The translations under genes and the position numbers were made by a program. From positions 1 through 64,000 of the IMG/VR virus record IMGVR_UViG_3300042896_001274: a stretch of DNA of 64,000 nt. One strand, written 5' to 3'. The notes beneath the pieces are model-generated. The model ran no database searches. It was given only the letters and a program-made list of their open reading frames with translations, and was not told where the DNA came from. The stretch's first letter is position 1. Each line of letters begins with the position of its first letter. Below are positions 30,464 through 38,912 of the stretch, one piece after another. The DNA is from a virus.

Positions 30464-30483
30464 AACCGGGCGTAGGTGCCGTC

Positions 30484-30666
30484 ATGACGAACAAACGCGA
30501 GTCTCTAGTTGAAGAGATCAATCTTCTCAATGAACGTATCCGTCAATTACGAAGCATTGGAAAAGATTGTTCTAAAGAAACACAAGAATTAATAAAATTG
30601 ATCATAGAGTTAGATAATTTAGAACAGGATAAGGAAATCAAGGAATACGACGAAGACGGTTCGTGA
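30484..30666 (+). CDS. small coiled-coil protein
   Basis: 60 aa, almost entirely one charged helix with leucine heptads (LVEEINLLNERIRQLRSI, then LIKLIIELDNLEQDKEI). Likely forms a dimeric coiled coil. Not recognised. Ends in a GTGA overlap with the next gene. Confidence 0.55.
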   Translation: MTNKRESLVEEINLLNERIRQLRSIGKDCSKETQELIKLIIELDNLEQDKEIKEYDEDGS

Positions 30667-30941
30667 AAAATCCACACAAAATTCCAAATCCAGGAGATCT
30701 TGTGATGTTATACAACATCGGCAAGTCTACTTCACTTGTCATTTGGGCATCATGGAGTGACCATCATGATGAATCTAAAGATGAATTCTGGCCTAAGATT
30801 ATAGGCGAACTTAGAGAAAATGAAACTGCGCTGGTGTTTGAAATTTTATATCCCCCAAAGGGACCAATAGGGGCAAGAATCTGTACGGAAAGAAATATAG
30901 TAGGGTGGATCAGCGCAAAACATCTTCGTAGCGTAACTTAA
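30663..30941 (+). CDS. GDLV-family protein
   Basis: 92 aa, GTG start (GTGA overlap). Opens KNPHKIPNPGDLVMLYNIGK, extended centre ENETALVFEIL, end IVGWISAKHLRSV. It shows the acidic D/E/H-rich insert seen in the pair at 7003-7523. Function unknown. Confidence 0.7.
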   Translation: MKNPHKIPNPGDLVMLYNIGKSTSLVIWASWSDHHDESKDEFWPKIIGELRENETALVFEILYPPKGPIGARICTERNIVGWISAKHLRSVT

Positions 30942-30983
30942 TGAATATACAAACTAATTCTGAGGTTGTAGGTTTAATGTACC

Positions 30984-31547
30984 ATGTCAGAATTAGAAAG
31001 ACCAGCACCACGTAACCTGTTCCTTGCACAACAAGTTGATCAGGATTCAATGAACCACCTTTCACGAGCAATTGTGGAAATCAGAGAGCACGATGAGTAT
31101 CTAAAGAAACTCTATGCTCTTTATCACCTGAAGTATGATCCACAACCCATCGTAATCTACATTGATTCATACGGTGGTGCGGTATATCAGTGCTTCGGTC
31201 TACTTTCAATCATGAAGGACAAGGGAACTCCAGTGAACACAATCGTCACCGGTTGTGCAATGTCGTGTGGATTCATGATTGCAATTCACGGAAATCACAG
31301 AACTGCTCACAAACATGCAACTCTCATGTATCACCAGGTAAGCACTGGCGCTCGAGGTAAAGTTGCAGACGTTGAGGAGGACATCCTTGAGGCCAAGAGG
31401 CTCCAGAAGGTGATTGAGGAAATGACCTTGGAGACAACAAAGATCACCAAGGATAAACTGGATAAGGTCTATAAAAAGAAGCAAGATTGGTACATGGATG
31501 CCAAGGATGCCCTTAAATGGGGCTGCGTTGATGTAATTGTGACGTGA
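30984..31547 (+). CDS. ClpP-like serine protease
   Basis: 187 aa, close to ClpP length (about 195). IVIYIDSYGGAVYQCFGLLSI, TGCAMSCGFMIAIHG (Ser94 nucleophile), ATLMYHQVS (His117) and QDWYMDAKDALKWGCVD (Asp of the triad) are in order. Self-compartmentalised peptidase fold. In phages ClpP-like enzymes may act as head-maturation proteases or alter host proteolysis. The leader-cleavage sites seen here are of the T4 gp21 kind, so which protease cuts them is open. Overlaps the next gene (TGATG). Confidence 0.85.
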   Translation: MSELERPAPRNLFLAQQVDQDSMNHLSRAIVEIREHDEYLKKLYALYHLKYDPQPIVIYIDSYGGAVYQCFGLLSIMKDKGTPVNTIVTGCAMSCGFMIAIHGNHRTAHKHATLMYHQVSTGARGKVADVEEDILEAKRLQKVIEEMTLETTKITKDKLDKVYKKKQDWYMDAKDALKWGCVDVIVT

Positions 31548-31804
31548 TGAATCAGTCAGCCAAGTATAAGCTTGGAAGCCTGATTGCTGTCGACAAAGGC
31601 AGAAAATTCCCGGTCGTTCTTAGGGACGGACCGGGATATACTTTTTCTAGGGTCGAAACAATAGAACCAGGAGAAATAGGAATTGTTCTTGGTTCAATGA
31701 TCGGTCATGGAATGATTTGGTGGATCCTCATTCATGTTGCAGTCAGAGAAAAAGCGGGATGGATTCCAGAGGGTTTGATCTATCATACAATAAACCGTCA
31801 TTGA
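31547..31804 (+). CDS. GDLV-family protein
   Basis: 85 aa from the ATG overlapping the ClpP stop. First block KYKLGSLIAVDKG, extended centre EPGEIGIVLGSMI, end KAGWIPEGLIYHT. Coupled to ClpP translation. Function unknown. Confidence 0.7.
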   Translation: MNQSAKYKLGSLIAVDKGRKFPVVLRDGPGYTFSRVETIEPGEIGIVLGSMIGHGMIWWILIHVAVREKAGWIPEGLIYHTINRH

Positions 31805-31813
31805 AAACAGTAG

Positions 31814-31819
31814 TAATAT
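31814..31819 (+). promoter_or_regulatory. candidate leaderless -10 box TAATAT
   Basis: TAATAT lies 6 bp before the ATG at 31826, matching the leaderless spacing; the -35 position (31791-31796) reads TAAACC and is a poor match. Confidence 0.35.
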
Positions 31820-31825
31820 ATTTTC

Positions 31826-32734
31826 ATGAATCCCGCAGCCATTCTAGTACCTCTATTACTTTCAGAACCTGTTTGTTATGAAGATTGTTCTTACATTCCA
31901 GGACAATTATTTGCAGAATGGAGCTTTGTTACAGAAAACAAACATTGGATTTCTGTACAAGATCCTGGGATTTCTATATTAGGATCTCTTAATTGTCCTG
32001 ATGGGAACATGATTGAGATTAATGGAAGAATGGTTCCTGATCTCGATCCAAACCCGTATGGTTACGGTACAGCAGAGTGGATGCAAAAACGAGCTTGCAC
32101 AAAATGGATCAATATAGAATTTCCAGAAAGGTGCTCACAATTCGATCGATCCAAATGGGAGTGGATGAGAGATTCGCTTGTAAGAACTAATGGTAGAAAA
32201 GATATGAATTTCTGCATCGATCGATATGAGTGGCCCAACCGAGAAGGAGCTGCTCCTTGGATCATGGTAACTTGGACTGAAGCAAAAAAACTTTGCGAAT
32301 CTAGCGGCAAACGATTGTGTACTGAAGATGAATGGACTTTCGCATGCGAAGGAGAAGATGCTCTTCCATATCCGAATGGATATATTAGAGATTCTCAAAA
32401 GTGTAATATAGACAAACAATGGAAAACTTATAGTTCAGATCTTTTTCCAAGGGGAACTGAAAAATGTGGAAAAGAGCTAGAAAGACTATGGCAAGGCCAC
32501 GTTTCAGGATCTGATCCTCAATGTGTTAGTCCATTTGGGGTTCATGATATGATAGGAAACGTTGATGAATGGACAACAGCAACTAGACCAAGTAAGTACC
32601 CTTCTATTCTCAAAGGAGGATATTGGGGCCCAGTTAGAACAAGATGCAGACCTTCAACAAGGAATCATGCCCCAGGACATGCATTCTATCAACAAGGATT
32701 TAGATGTTGTAGCGATCCAAAGCCTATGCAGTAA
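31826..32734 (+). CDS. secreted SUMF1/formylglycine-generating-enzyme-like protein
   Basis: 302 aa with a short hydrophobic N-terminus (MNPAAILVPLLLS) and ten or more Cys. FCIDRYEWPNREGAAPWIMVTWTEAKKLC begins the FGE-sulfatase (C-type-lectin-like) domain; KRLCTEDEWTFACEG, GVHDMIGNVDEWT, LKGGYWGP and RNHAPGHAFYQQGFRC complete it. Family roles include formylglycine generation, ergothioneine-type chemistry and ligand binding (also in diversity-generating retroelement targets). The Cys-rich secreted form with ENEC-type boxes is frequent in Myxococcota. Probably not catalytic; may bind host surface. Tail-to-tail with the next gene. Confidence 0.78.
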   Translation: MNPAAILVPLLLSEPVCYEDCSYIPGQLFAEWSFVTENKHWISVQDPGISILGSLNCPDGNMIEINGRMVPDLDPNPYGYGTAEWMQKRACTKWINIEFPERCSQFDRSKWEWMRDSLVRTNGRKDMNFCIDRYEWPNREGAAPWIMVTWTEAKKLCESSGKRLCTEDEWTFACEGEDALPYPNGYIRDSQKCNIDKQWKTYSSDLFPRGTEKCGKELERLWQGHVSGSDPQCVSPFGVHDMIGNVDEWTTATRPSKYPSILKGGYWGPVRTRCRPSTRNHAPGHAFYQQGFRCCSDPKPMQ

Positions 32735-33916
32735 TCATGTTTTTTTCATCGTTTTAATAAATTCTTTATATCCTTCGCCTATTTCCACATCAATTCCCCT
32801 ACGGCGAGCAGCTGATCCAATCTCTAAATAAAAAACATTTTTAATGTTGACTTCCTTACCGACAGCATCAACAACAAATGCACGAGAAATTTTTTGTTTA
32901 GCCTCTTCCGGCTTTTTAACGACAAAATTAAATTCTTTGCTAGGTCCTGATGATATCGTTTCAATGTCAACACTTTCTGTATCGCTAAACTTAACAAGTA
33001 ACGTGACATCTGAAACGGGGGAAGCATATCCTAATTGAGTCTTTAATAAAGTATCAATTTTTGATGAAAATCCTTTCTTCTCCATTTCACTATAAAAATC
33101 TGCGCGGCCTTGCTCGTCTTTAAAAACATCATAAATGTCATCAAAACTAGAAGAACCTTTTATCATAGCATCACGGACATCTTTATAAATGTTACTCGGA
33201 TTCAAGTCTTTTACTGCGTTGAATTGATCGGCGGTCGTGGCGGCGCTTCGTTTTTCGCTTCGTAGACCGATAAGACGATTAGATTGATACTTGACATGAA
33301 TATTGTATTTTGTTTCACCAAGCAAAGCAACTACATCGATTAAATCGTTACCTCCAGAAGGAGGTTCGTCTGTAGCTTTCAAGCCTTTCAACTGCTTTGA
33401 TTCAATCTCGTTAAGAAAAGCTGCCAGCATCGAATCACAGTCAGCATAAAAATTTTCAACGAAGGCTTGAGGTGATGTTCTAAGGGCAGTTCTTAAACGT
33501 GAATCATTTTCAATGTTGGAATACATAGTCTCAGGTGAAGGATCGGGGCTAAGAGCCGAATAGACAGCGTGTTCTGCTCCGTAACCAAGCATTTTACCAG
33601 AAGACAAAATATTCTTTTCGGTAAGATCGATTAAGACAACAGGTATATCTTTGTTTTCTGACTTAAAAATATACGTTGGATATTTCCCTGACTTTGCATC
33701 GGGCTTGCCGGGGCTAATTATAGCGACCTCATTGCCTTCAACTTGCGTGCGAAGGTCGGCAGGTGTTCCATAAAAACGAATATGAGGACCACGGTCACCG
33801 TCTTTCGGTGAAAATTTACCGCCTATTTCATTAGCAAAAATTTTCAACGTTTTTCTGAAATCTTTCTGTTCATCCTCTAGAATTAATCTGATATATTCTT
33901 TTAATATATTTTTCAT
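32735..33916 (-). CDS. capsid-targeted protein, large
   Basis: 393 aa. The leader MKNILKEYIRLILEDE is an amphipathic helix ending in an I-L-E site. The body contains RGPHIRFYGTPADLRTQ, VVLIDLTEKN and a KYNIHVKYQSNRLIGLRSEK stretch; no family recognised with confidence. Likely a virion protein, possibly an internal enzyme. AGAGG site before the ATG and a candidate late box 25 bp upstream. Confidence 0.6.
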   Translation of the reverse strand: MKNILKEYIRLILEDEQKDFRKTLKIFANEIGGKFSPKDGDRGPHIRFYGTPADLRTQVEGNEVAIISPGKPDAKSGKYPTYIFKSENKDIPVVLIDLTEKNILSSGKMLGYGAEHAVYSALSPDPSPETMYSNIENDSRLRTALRTSPQAFVENFYADCDSMLAAFLNEIESKQLKGLKATDEPPSGGNDLIDVVALLGETKYNIHVKYQSNRLIGLRSEKRSAATTADQFNAVKDLNPSNIYKDVRDAMIKGSSSFDDIYDVFKDEQGRADFYSEMEKKGFSSKIDTLLKTQLGYASPVSDVTLLVKFSDTESVDIETISSGPSKEFNFVVKKPEEAKQKISRAFVVDAVGKEVNIKNVFYLEIGSAARRRGIDVEIGEGYKEFIKTMKKT

Positions 33917-34037
33917 TTTTTAGATCCTCTTTGTCCGTACTTAAATAATAGCCACATGTGCGAAGTGTTCGCTTAGGTTTAGTAATGCTGATTCAGCAAC
34001 GTGCATGAAAATAGAGTTAAGGTGCCGGTAAACTTAA

Positions 34038-35267
34038 TCATTTACTATTCATTTTCGACTTTGTAGAACCTCTGCCATACTTGAAGAGACCTAGAATTTG
34101 TGACGCCGAGGCAAAACTTCCCGTAAATTTATAAGCATTACCCTTATAGATGAACACGACACCCTCTACCGGCGATGTTATGTTTTCAAGCGATTTCAAT
34201 TTTTCCATTTGAACCTTAAGAATTGTCATCGCTGCTTCATCGCCAGAGGATTCAATTGCAGAAATTGCTTTTGAAACTTCTCCTTGAAGTCGAACAACTT
34301 CTTCTTCTGTATTATCAATCAAAGTTGATTGTAATCCCTTTAAAAGTTCAACTGCAAAGTCATTGATAGCTAACTCAATCGGTTTTATGTATGTCTTGAG
34401 CCTCTTTGGAGATGACTTTATAAATTCGTTGATTGTTTCATAGGTCGATTTATCAACCTTTTTCTTGATGTCAACTAGAGTGGGAGAACCAGGTTCTGCA
34501 AGACACCTTAATACAACCATGTCAGAAATTTCTGGAGATTGATTTAATTCAGAAACATCTTCTCTAATCTTTGATTCTATGTAATCACGAACAGTTGATG
34601 ATGGATCCAACCCAACTGAAGATAATTCATTATCAATCTTAGATAACGTGTCGTTTAAAATGGAATCATCTGATAATTTTTGCATTCTTGCCAATGCCGG
34701 TCCTCTGACCTTCCACCCACGGATCTCTACGGCGTTTTGCATTTTCTCAACGTAACTAGTGAGAAGATCAACACCTCCCATATCATCGTCAGTCATCTCA
34801 ACTTTGCCATCTTCTACTTTGAATACGGGCCATCCGTGGAAAACGACATTATTTGAATCGTAGTTAATGACGTTCGGATTCGCGACATATATGATCTCCA
34901 TTGAGTACCACCGACTTGCCTGTGGACCGAAGACCTTCAACTTTGTCTTTTGAGGTAAAGAACCCAATGCGCCATTTAGAACTTTGAATGCCGAATCAAA
35001 AGCTTCTGATAGATTTCCTCGACCCTCAAACTTTGCAGCAAGAGATTCGGCATCCAATCCTCCACTTTTAATGTTTCCAGAATTTCTGGCAACCTTGAGC
35101 GAATCTGTGGAAACATCCCACGAAAATACGAGGTTAAGACCGTCAAGCTTTTCTGAGACTTTTTCAAGCTTACCAGAAGCTGCTGATGTAAGAATGTCCG
35201 CTATCTCACCGAAAGTAAGATCACGATTGTCATGCAAGTGTGCAAGATGACCGACTGCACCACCCAT
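34038..35267 (-). CDS. covalent nucleotidyltransferase-like protein (ligase/RNA-ligase fold)
   Basis: 409 aa. EKVSEKLDGLNLVFSWD (about residues 35-52) contains K-x-D-G, the lysine-adenylation motif I of DNA/RNA ligases; KVFGPQASRWYSMEIIYVANP resembles motif III-IIIa; SPVEGVVFIYKGNAYKFTG (about 370-388) matches motifs IV (E-G-[VI]-V) and V. The middle 150 residues are a helical insert. Similar proteins occur in T4-like and other large phages without assigned role. Likely binds ATP covalently; substrate (DNA, RNA or protein) unknown. Confidence 0.65.
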   Translation of the reverse strand: MGGAVGHLAHLHDNRDLTFGEIADILTSAASGKLEKVSEKLDGLNLVFSWDVSTDSLKVARNSGNIKSGGLDAESLAAKFEGRGNLSEAFDSAFKVLNGALGSLPQKTKLKVFGPQASRWYSMEIIYVANPNVINYDSNNVVFHGWPVFKVEDGKVEMTDDDMGGVDLLTSYVEKMQNAVEIRGWKVRGPALARMQKLSDDSILNDTLSKIDNELSSVGLDPSSTVRDYIESKIREDVSELNQSPEISDMVVLRCLAEPGSPTLVDIKKKVDKSTYETINEFIKSSPKRLKTYIKPIELAINDFAVELLKGLQSTLIDNTEEEVVRLQGEVSKAISAIESSGDEAAMTILKVQMEKLKSLENITSPVEGVVFIYKGNAYKFTGSFASASQILGLFKYGRGSTKSKMNSK

Positions 35268-35270
35268 GGT

Positions 35271-35561
35271 TTATTCCCCGTCTTTCTCTGATAACATTTT
35301 TTGTGAAGCATGACGGTACGCAGACTTCAATTCTGCTCTCAATCTTGCCTCAACTTTTGCCCATTCGGCTCTTGCAGCTGATCCACGTCCATGACGAGAC
35401 TTTCTCTTTTGAATCTCAGCGATTTGTTCCTCAAGATCTGCGACATGATCGGGAGCCCCCCATTCGGAGACCCTATCCCCTGTTAGGTGTGCCTCACGAA
35501 CCCTAGATTCAACAACGAGTTTAATATATTCAACCAAAGCTTCTTTATTAAATAGTCTCAT
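35271..35561 (-). CDS. helical protein with targeting-like leader
   Basis: 96 aa from the ATG at 35561, overlapping the upstream stop. MRLFNKEALVEYIKLVVESR resembles the capsid-targeting helix. The rest is a long charged coiled coil (HVADLEEQIAEIQKRKS, then WAKVEARLRAELKSAYRHAS). Possibly a scaffold or internal protein. Not recognised. Confidence 0.55.
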   Translation of the reverse strand: MRLFNKEALVEYIKLVVESRVREAHLTGDRVSEWGAPDHVADLEEQIAEIQKRKSRHGRGSAARAEWAKVEARLRAELKSAYRHASQKMLSEKDGE

Positions 35562-35742
35562 TTTCTTGCCTGTCGATTGCACCCTTGAATGCACCATAAA
35601 TATACATTCGAATGTGATCATCATCTACAGGCAAAGAAAGGCCCAACCCAAAGTGGGCACGGACCTTCTCAATGAAACCAGGATAGATTGTTACTTCTAG
35701 AGTTTCTCCACTAGGCAGCTTGATAAACTTGACGTCTTGCAT
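35548..35742 (-). CDS. small hypothetical protein with leaderless promoter
   Basis: 64 aa from the ATG at 35742. A longer frame to 35778 is rejected because a TATAAT box lies exactly 6 bp before this ATG. MQDVKFIKLPSGETLEVTIY then FIEKVRAHFGLG, beta hairpin plus helix. Not recognised. Confidence 0.6.
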   Translation of the reverse strand: MQDVKFIKLPSGETLEVTIYPGFIEKVRAHFGLGLSLPVDDDHIRMYIYGAFKGAIDRQENETI

Positions 35743-35748
35743 TCCAAG

Positions 35749-35777
35749 ATTATACCAAATTGCCTCGTGAAAAGACA
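35749..35777 (-). promoter_or_regulatory. promoter, leaderless type (TGTCTT-17-TATAAT)
   Basis: Minus strand: TATAAT (35754-35749) 6 bp before the ATG at 35742; the -35 position reads TGTCTT (35777-35772), with TTGTCT one base further upstream. Lies against the stop codon of the upstream gene. Confidence 0.6.
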
Positions 35778-35778
35778 A

Positions 35779-36291
35779 CTATTTTTTCTTTGCAACAATA
35801 GGTGCCGGAGGAGTTGTGTCCTCAGGAGACTTACTGGCTCTCTCTTTTGGTTTTTCACCAGCAGATGGCTTCTTGATCACGTTTGGCTTAATTGTGACTT
35901 TTTGTGAAGATGGCTTCTTTTCCATCTTAACGTTAGCCGGCTTATCACTAGGCTCAAGGGCTTCCTTACCCTCGACCTCGCCACCGACGATTTGCGCAAT
36001 TCCCTTAAGAAACGCGAACAAAGCTGTCTTCTCTGCGTCATCAAGGTCACCGACGTAAGATTCCATGGCTGTCTTTATGTTCTGGTCTTTAAAAGATTTT
36101 CCTGCCCTAATCGTATTGAGCTTTTCAATCACTTCATCGGCATTAATATCTCCAGACTTTAAAGTTTCTTTTTCGTCTTCGTCTTGCTCGACGATGAGCT
36201 TTTTCTTAGACGACAAAGTCTCGTTGATTACACTACTCAAAAAATCTTTAAGAGCAATCGTGTCCTTGATAACTTCTTGCTTTGACATCAC
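35779..36291 (-). CDS. capsid-targeted/internal helical protein, Lys-Pro-rich tail
   Basis: 170 aa. The N-terminus MMSKQEVIKDTIALKDFLSS, then VINETL gives a helix ending at an I-x-E site. The C-terminal 60 residues are low-complexity (KPANVKMEKKPSSQKVT, then KKPSAGEKPKERASKS) and basic, which would suit DNA contact in the head. Not recognised. Confidence 0.5.
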   Translation of the reverse strand: MMSKQEVIKDTIALKDFLSSVINETLSSKKKLIVEQDEDEKETLKSGDINADEVIEKLNTIRAGKSFKDQNIKTAMESYVGDLDDAEKTALFAFLKGIAQIVGGEVEGKEALEPSDKPANVKMEKKPSSQKVTIKPNVIKKPSAGEKPKERASKSPEDTTPPAPIVAKKK

Positions 36292-36503
36292 TTCACCTTC
36301 ACGTACTTAATGCGATTTGCTGCTCTCTCAATGTAACGCTTCACGTATTCGCGTTGTGGAGTCTCCTCCTTGAGAACAGGACGTTGGACGGATTCCTTGA
36401 TGATGATATCATCCATGAACTTATCAAAGGTGAAAGTTTGTTCTTCGCCTTCGATTGCCTCTTCAATTAATTCAACTTGATCTTCTTCATTTTCGTGCGT
36501 CAT
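36288..36503 (-). CDS. small acidic protein
   Basis: 71 aa from the ATG at 36503, chosen for AAGGAG 7 bp upstream. Very acidic N-terminal half (HENEEDQVELIEEAIEGEEQ), then KFMDDIIIKESVQ and a basic end (YVKRYIERAANRIKYVKVK). Could be a scaffold-like or head-packaging protein. Not recognised. Confidence 0.5.
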   Translation of the reverse strand: MTHENEEDQVELIEEAIEGEEQTFTFDKFMDDIIIKESVQRPVLKEETPQREYVKRYIERAANRIKYVKVK

Positions 36504-36547
36504 GACACACTCCTTTGGATAAATAGGAAGTTTTATCAAAAAATAAC

Positions 36548-36931
36548 TCACTTGGTGGTTCTTGTCACCAATTTAAGGCACAATGTACAATCTCGTCTTG
36601 ATTGATCGACATCGCGAACCTTAACGCCACTGATCATAAATGGCCCACCAAGGGACACAGATGTCTCAAGATAAATTACCTGAATGCTTTCAAAGGTAAT
36701 ATCGGACATATTTTTAAAAATTTCCAAGGCCGTTGCGATGTCAATCTTCAACTCAATATCTGGATGATCATATGTCGAAACGCCTACAAGGTTTCCCTTA
36801 ATCGGTTCATCTTGATCAAGAACCTTGCAAAGAACAACAGCAAGTTGCCCATACCCAAAAATAGATTCATCTTCAAGATCCGGGACAAGACCTTGAAGTT
36901 CTGAGCTCATCATCAATGTAGATTCATTCAT
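36548..36931 (-). CDS. hypothetical protein
   Basis: 127 aa. A beta-rich sequence (GYGQLAVVLCKVLDQDE, then VSLGGPFMISGVKVRDV) with three Cys, two in the C-terminal CTLCLKLV. Not recognised. Overlaps the next gene upstream by 8 bp. Confidence 0.55.
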   Translation of the reverse strand: MNESTLMMSSELQGLVPDLEDESIFGYGQLAVVLCKVLDQDEPIKGNLVGVSTYDHPDIELKIDIATALEIFKNMSDITFESIQVIYLETSVSLGGPFMISGVKVRDVDQSRRDCTLCLKLVTRTTK

Positions 36932-37295
36932 CCTTGGGATTATAAACCAAGTCTCTACGAACTACATCGGCATATTTCGCATATTCTTTATCGAGTTCTG
37001 TCACCTTGTCAACATCCTTCGTAATCAAGGATATTGTCACCTCTAACTCTTCTATCTTAAATCCTGCATGATGTCCCACCTGAGTCTCATACTCTAACAC
37101 CGATTTCAAGAACCTGTTTCTATCTTCGTAAGATTCAAACATGAACTTCTTGTTCAGCTTGCCATCGGTCATCTTCCACTTTTCAATCGCGATAATTGGC
37201 TTGTCAAGGTTCGAAACCTTGATAGGAAGACCTGATGAGATCAACGGCCGAGTGGACCGATTGATAAATTCTCGATGAAGCTCGACCAATTTCAT
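36924..37295 (-). CDS. pterin-4a-carbinolamine-dehydratase-like protein
   Basis: 123 aa. The segment KKFMFESYEDRNRFLKSVLE, YETQVGHHAGFKIEELEVTISLIT and VTELDKEYAKYAD follows the dehydratase fold: the H-H of the E-x-x-x-H-H-P box, the beta strand V-x-V-x-L-x-T, and the final T-x-x-D-x-x-x-A helix. Pro after H-H is Ala here. Family members recycle hydroxylated pterins or act as coactivators. Relatives occur in phages. Activity uncertain. Confidence 0.6.
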   Translation of the reverse strand: MKLVELHREFINRSTRPLISSGLPIKVSNLDKPIIAIEKWKMTDGKLNKKFMFESYEDRNRFLKSVLEYETQVGHHAGFKIEELEVTISLITKDVDKVTELDKEYAKYADVVRRDLVYNPKDE

Positions 37296-37306
37296 TTTTT
37301 ATTTCC

Positions 37307-38065
37307 TCAAAGAAGAACCATTCCACCAACAACTGCAACTTCGGTAAAAGATGATCCGTTCGACCAAATCTTTCGATTCCTGTCGATCACACAAGACCCA
37401 CCTTTAAAGTTTAGGTCTCTTTCCTTGCCGACACGGTTTGAAACGATGACATTTGCAGATGTTTGCTCCGCCAAATCTACCCAACAGCTATCTGGATATC
37501 CATAATCGCCACTCCAATTTGTCAAGAGAGCCAGCGTGTCCACTGACCCCTTCTTGTAGAATCGATGCCCTTCATTATAGAATTTATAAGAATTTCTATA
37601 ATTGTTCATGGAGTCTCTACAAATCAATGTTCCTAACCTACCGGCTCGTGTTACCACGCAAGGATTGATTTGTTCTGATGGTGTTGCCCAAAGGTAATCA
37701 TTGGCCCAAAGGTTGTGTTTCTGAACATTTCCTTCAATGCCCTTTGGACCAATTGTCACTGCAGAATTGTAGAGGTTACCTTCCCTCAACTCGACGTAAC
37801 CCAGCACGATGTGACAGTTATGATTCTCAGCAACCTTCATGAATGCTTGAGTTTGATAACCATCTCTTGCCTGAGCACATTCCATTGCCTCAGATGGGTT
37901 TTCAAGAGTATATCCACTGATGCATAGTTCAGGAAGAACTATCACAGCAGCACCCTTGGCCGCGGCTTCATGTACTAATTGTACTGCGGTTCCAAGGTTT
38001 TCATGAACCTCGAGTAGTTTTGGCTCAAATTGAATTGCGGCTGCGATTGTTTGTAACATATTCAT
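37307..38065 (-). CDS. carbon-nitrogen hydrolase (nitrilase superfamily)
   Basis: 252 aa. The Glu-Lys-Cys triad is visible: PELCISGYTLE (Glu45), NVQKHNLWAND (Lys about 115) and TLICRDSMNNYR (Cys about 149). These enzymes hydrolyse or condense amides, nitriles and carbamoyl compounds; NSAVTIGPKG is the usual N-S-x-x-[VI] strand. Substrate unknown; possibilities include N-carbamoylputrescine-, omega-amidase- or NAD-related amides. Such enzymes are rare in phage genomes. Located between virion-type genes, 10 bp from the upstream gene. Confidence 0.82.
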   Translation of the reverse strand: MNMLQTIAAAIQFEPKLLEVHENLGTAVQLVHEAAAKGAAVIVLPELCISGYTLENPSEAMECAQARDGYQTQAFMKVAENHNCHIVLGYVELREGNLYNSAVTIGPKGIEGNVQKHNLWANDYLWATPSEQINPCVVTRAGRLGTLICRDSMNNYRNSYKFYNEGHRFYKKGSVDTLALLTNWSGDYGYPDSCWVDLAEQTSANVIVSNRVGKERDLNFKGGSCVIDRNRKIWSNGSSFTEVAVVGGMVLL

Positions 38066-38074
38066 TCCGTTAAA

Positions 38075-38893
38075 TCAATCTTCAACGTTTTCTGATTCTT
38101 TTCTTGCACTTTTTATGGCGTTATTTAAAAATTCCCTAAAACCGTCAAGTTCTCTAACAATCCCAGGATTGTTCTTTAAAAGAGAAACTTCTTCATTGCT
38201 AATCTCGCCGGTGTTCTTGAGGATGTCAATATACTCGCTCATGCTCTGTAACACAAGAATTTCAAGATCATCTTGGTCCATTGATCCAACAAATTTTGCT
38301 TTTTGCATGGCCTTTTCTACTGCTTGCTTTGCCCCAGACTCAGCAGCAAAACCCAATTCTTTAGCAATGTCCTTGAATGAAGTACCGTCAGACATCATCA
38401 CATTCTTACGTTGACGACCCTGTGCAGGTTCATCTCCGCGGAGTGTCTCTTCAGGGTCATCAAGTTGCATTTTTTCTAAATCCTTGCGTAAAGATGCTAC
38501 TCTAGGAGAATTAGGGCCACGTGGAATGCCAGAAACACCAAAAGGAATTTTTTTGACTGGTGGAAGATCTGCTTCCACCAACATTTTTCTAACTTGTTGT
38601 CTAATGATTTGTTCAACCTTCGTTTCTTTTTTCATTTCGGCTTCCTCTTTTTCGATAGCATCTTTAACTGCAACGTATACCTGCGGGATTCTTTCATCAT
38701 CAACTGGATCTACCAGGGCCCGAAGTGCAGACATCAATTCAACTTTGTCAGAAGGGGCAAAATTTTGATTTGTAGGATCTGTCTCTGCTGCCTGTGGATC
38801 AACTACGGGATTTGGGAAAATTGGAGCATGAGAATTCATTAATTCACGCAATAAATCCCGTAGTGATGACTCTGTTATTAATACCTTACGCAT
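38075..38893 (-). CDS. capsid-targeted protein with internal second helix and HTH-like segment
   Basis: 272 aa. MRKVLITESSLRDLLRELMN opens like the targeting helices and has an I-T-E site. A second copy-like helix, KVEQIIRQQVRKMLVEADLP, lies at about residues 90-110. SFKDIAKELGFAAESGAKQA followed by VEKAMQKAKF (about 170-200) resembles the helix-turn-helix of sigma region 4. A fusion of two targeted modules, or an internal DNA-binding protein. Function unknown. Confidence 0.55.
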   Translation of the reverse strand: MRKVLITESSLRDLLRELMNSHAPIFPNPVVDPQAAETDPTNQNFAPSDKVELMSALRALVDPVDDERIPQVYVAVKDAIEKEEAEMKKETKVEQIIRQQVRKMLVEADLPPVKKIPFGVSGIPRGPNSPRVASLRKDLEKMQLDDPEETLRGDEPAQGRQRKNVMMSDGTSFKDIAKELGFAAESGAKQAVEKAMQKAKFVGSMDQDDLEILVLQSMSEYIDILKNTGEISNEEVSLLKNNPGIVRELDGFREFLNNAIKSARKESENVED

Positions 38894-38912
38894 AAGTTAA
38901 TGCCGATAAGTA

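Noticed and set aside
33917-34037. Possible RNA gene in the 121-bp gap
   Set aside because: Only a short inverted repeat (TGCTGATTCAGCA) is visible, with no convincing structure or motif.
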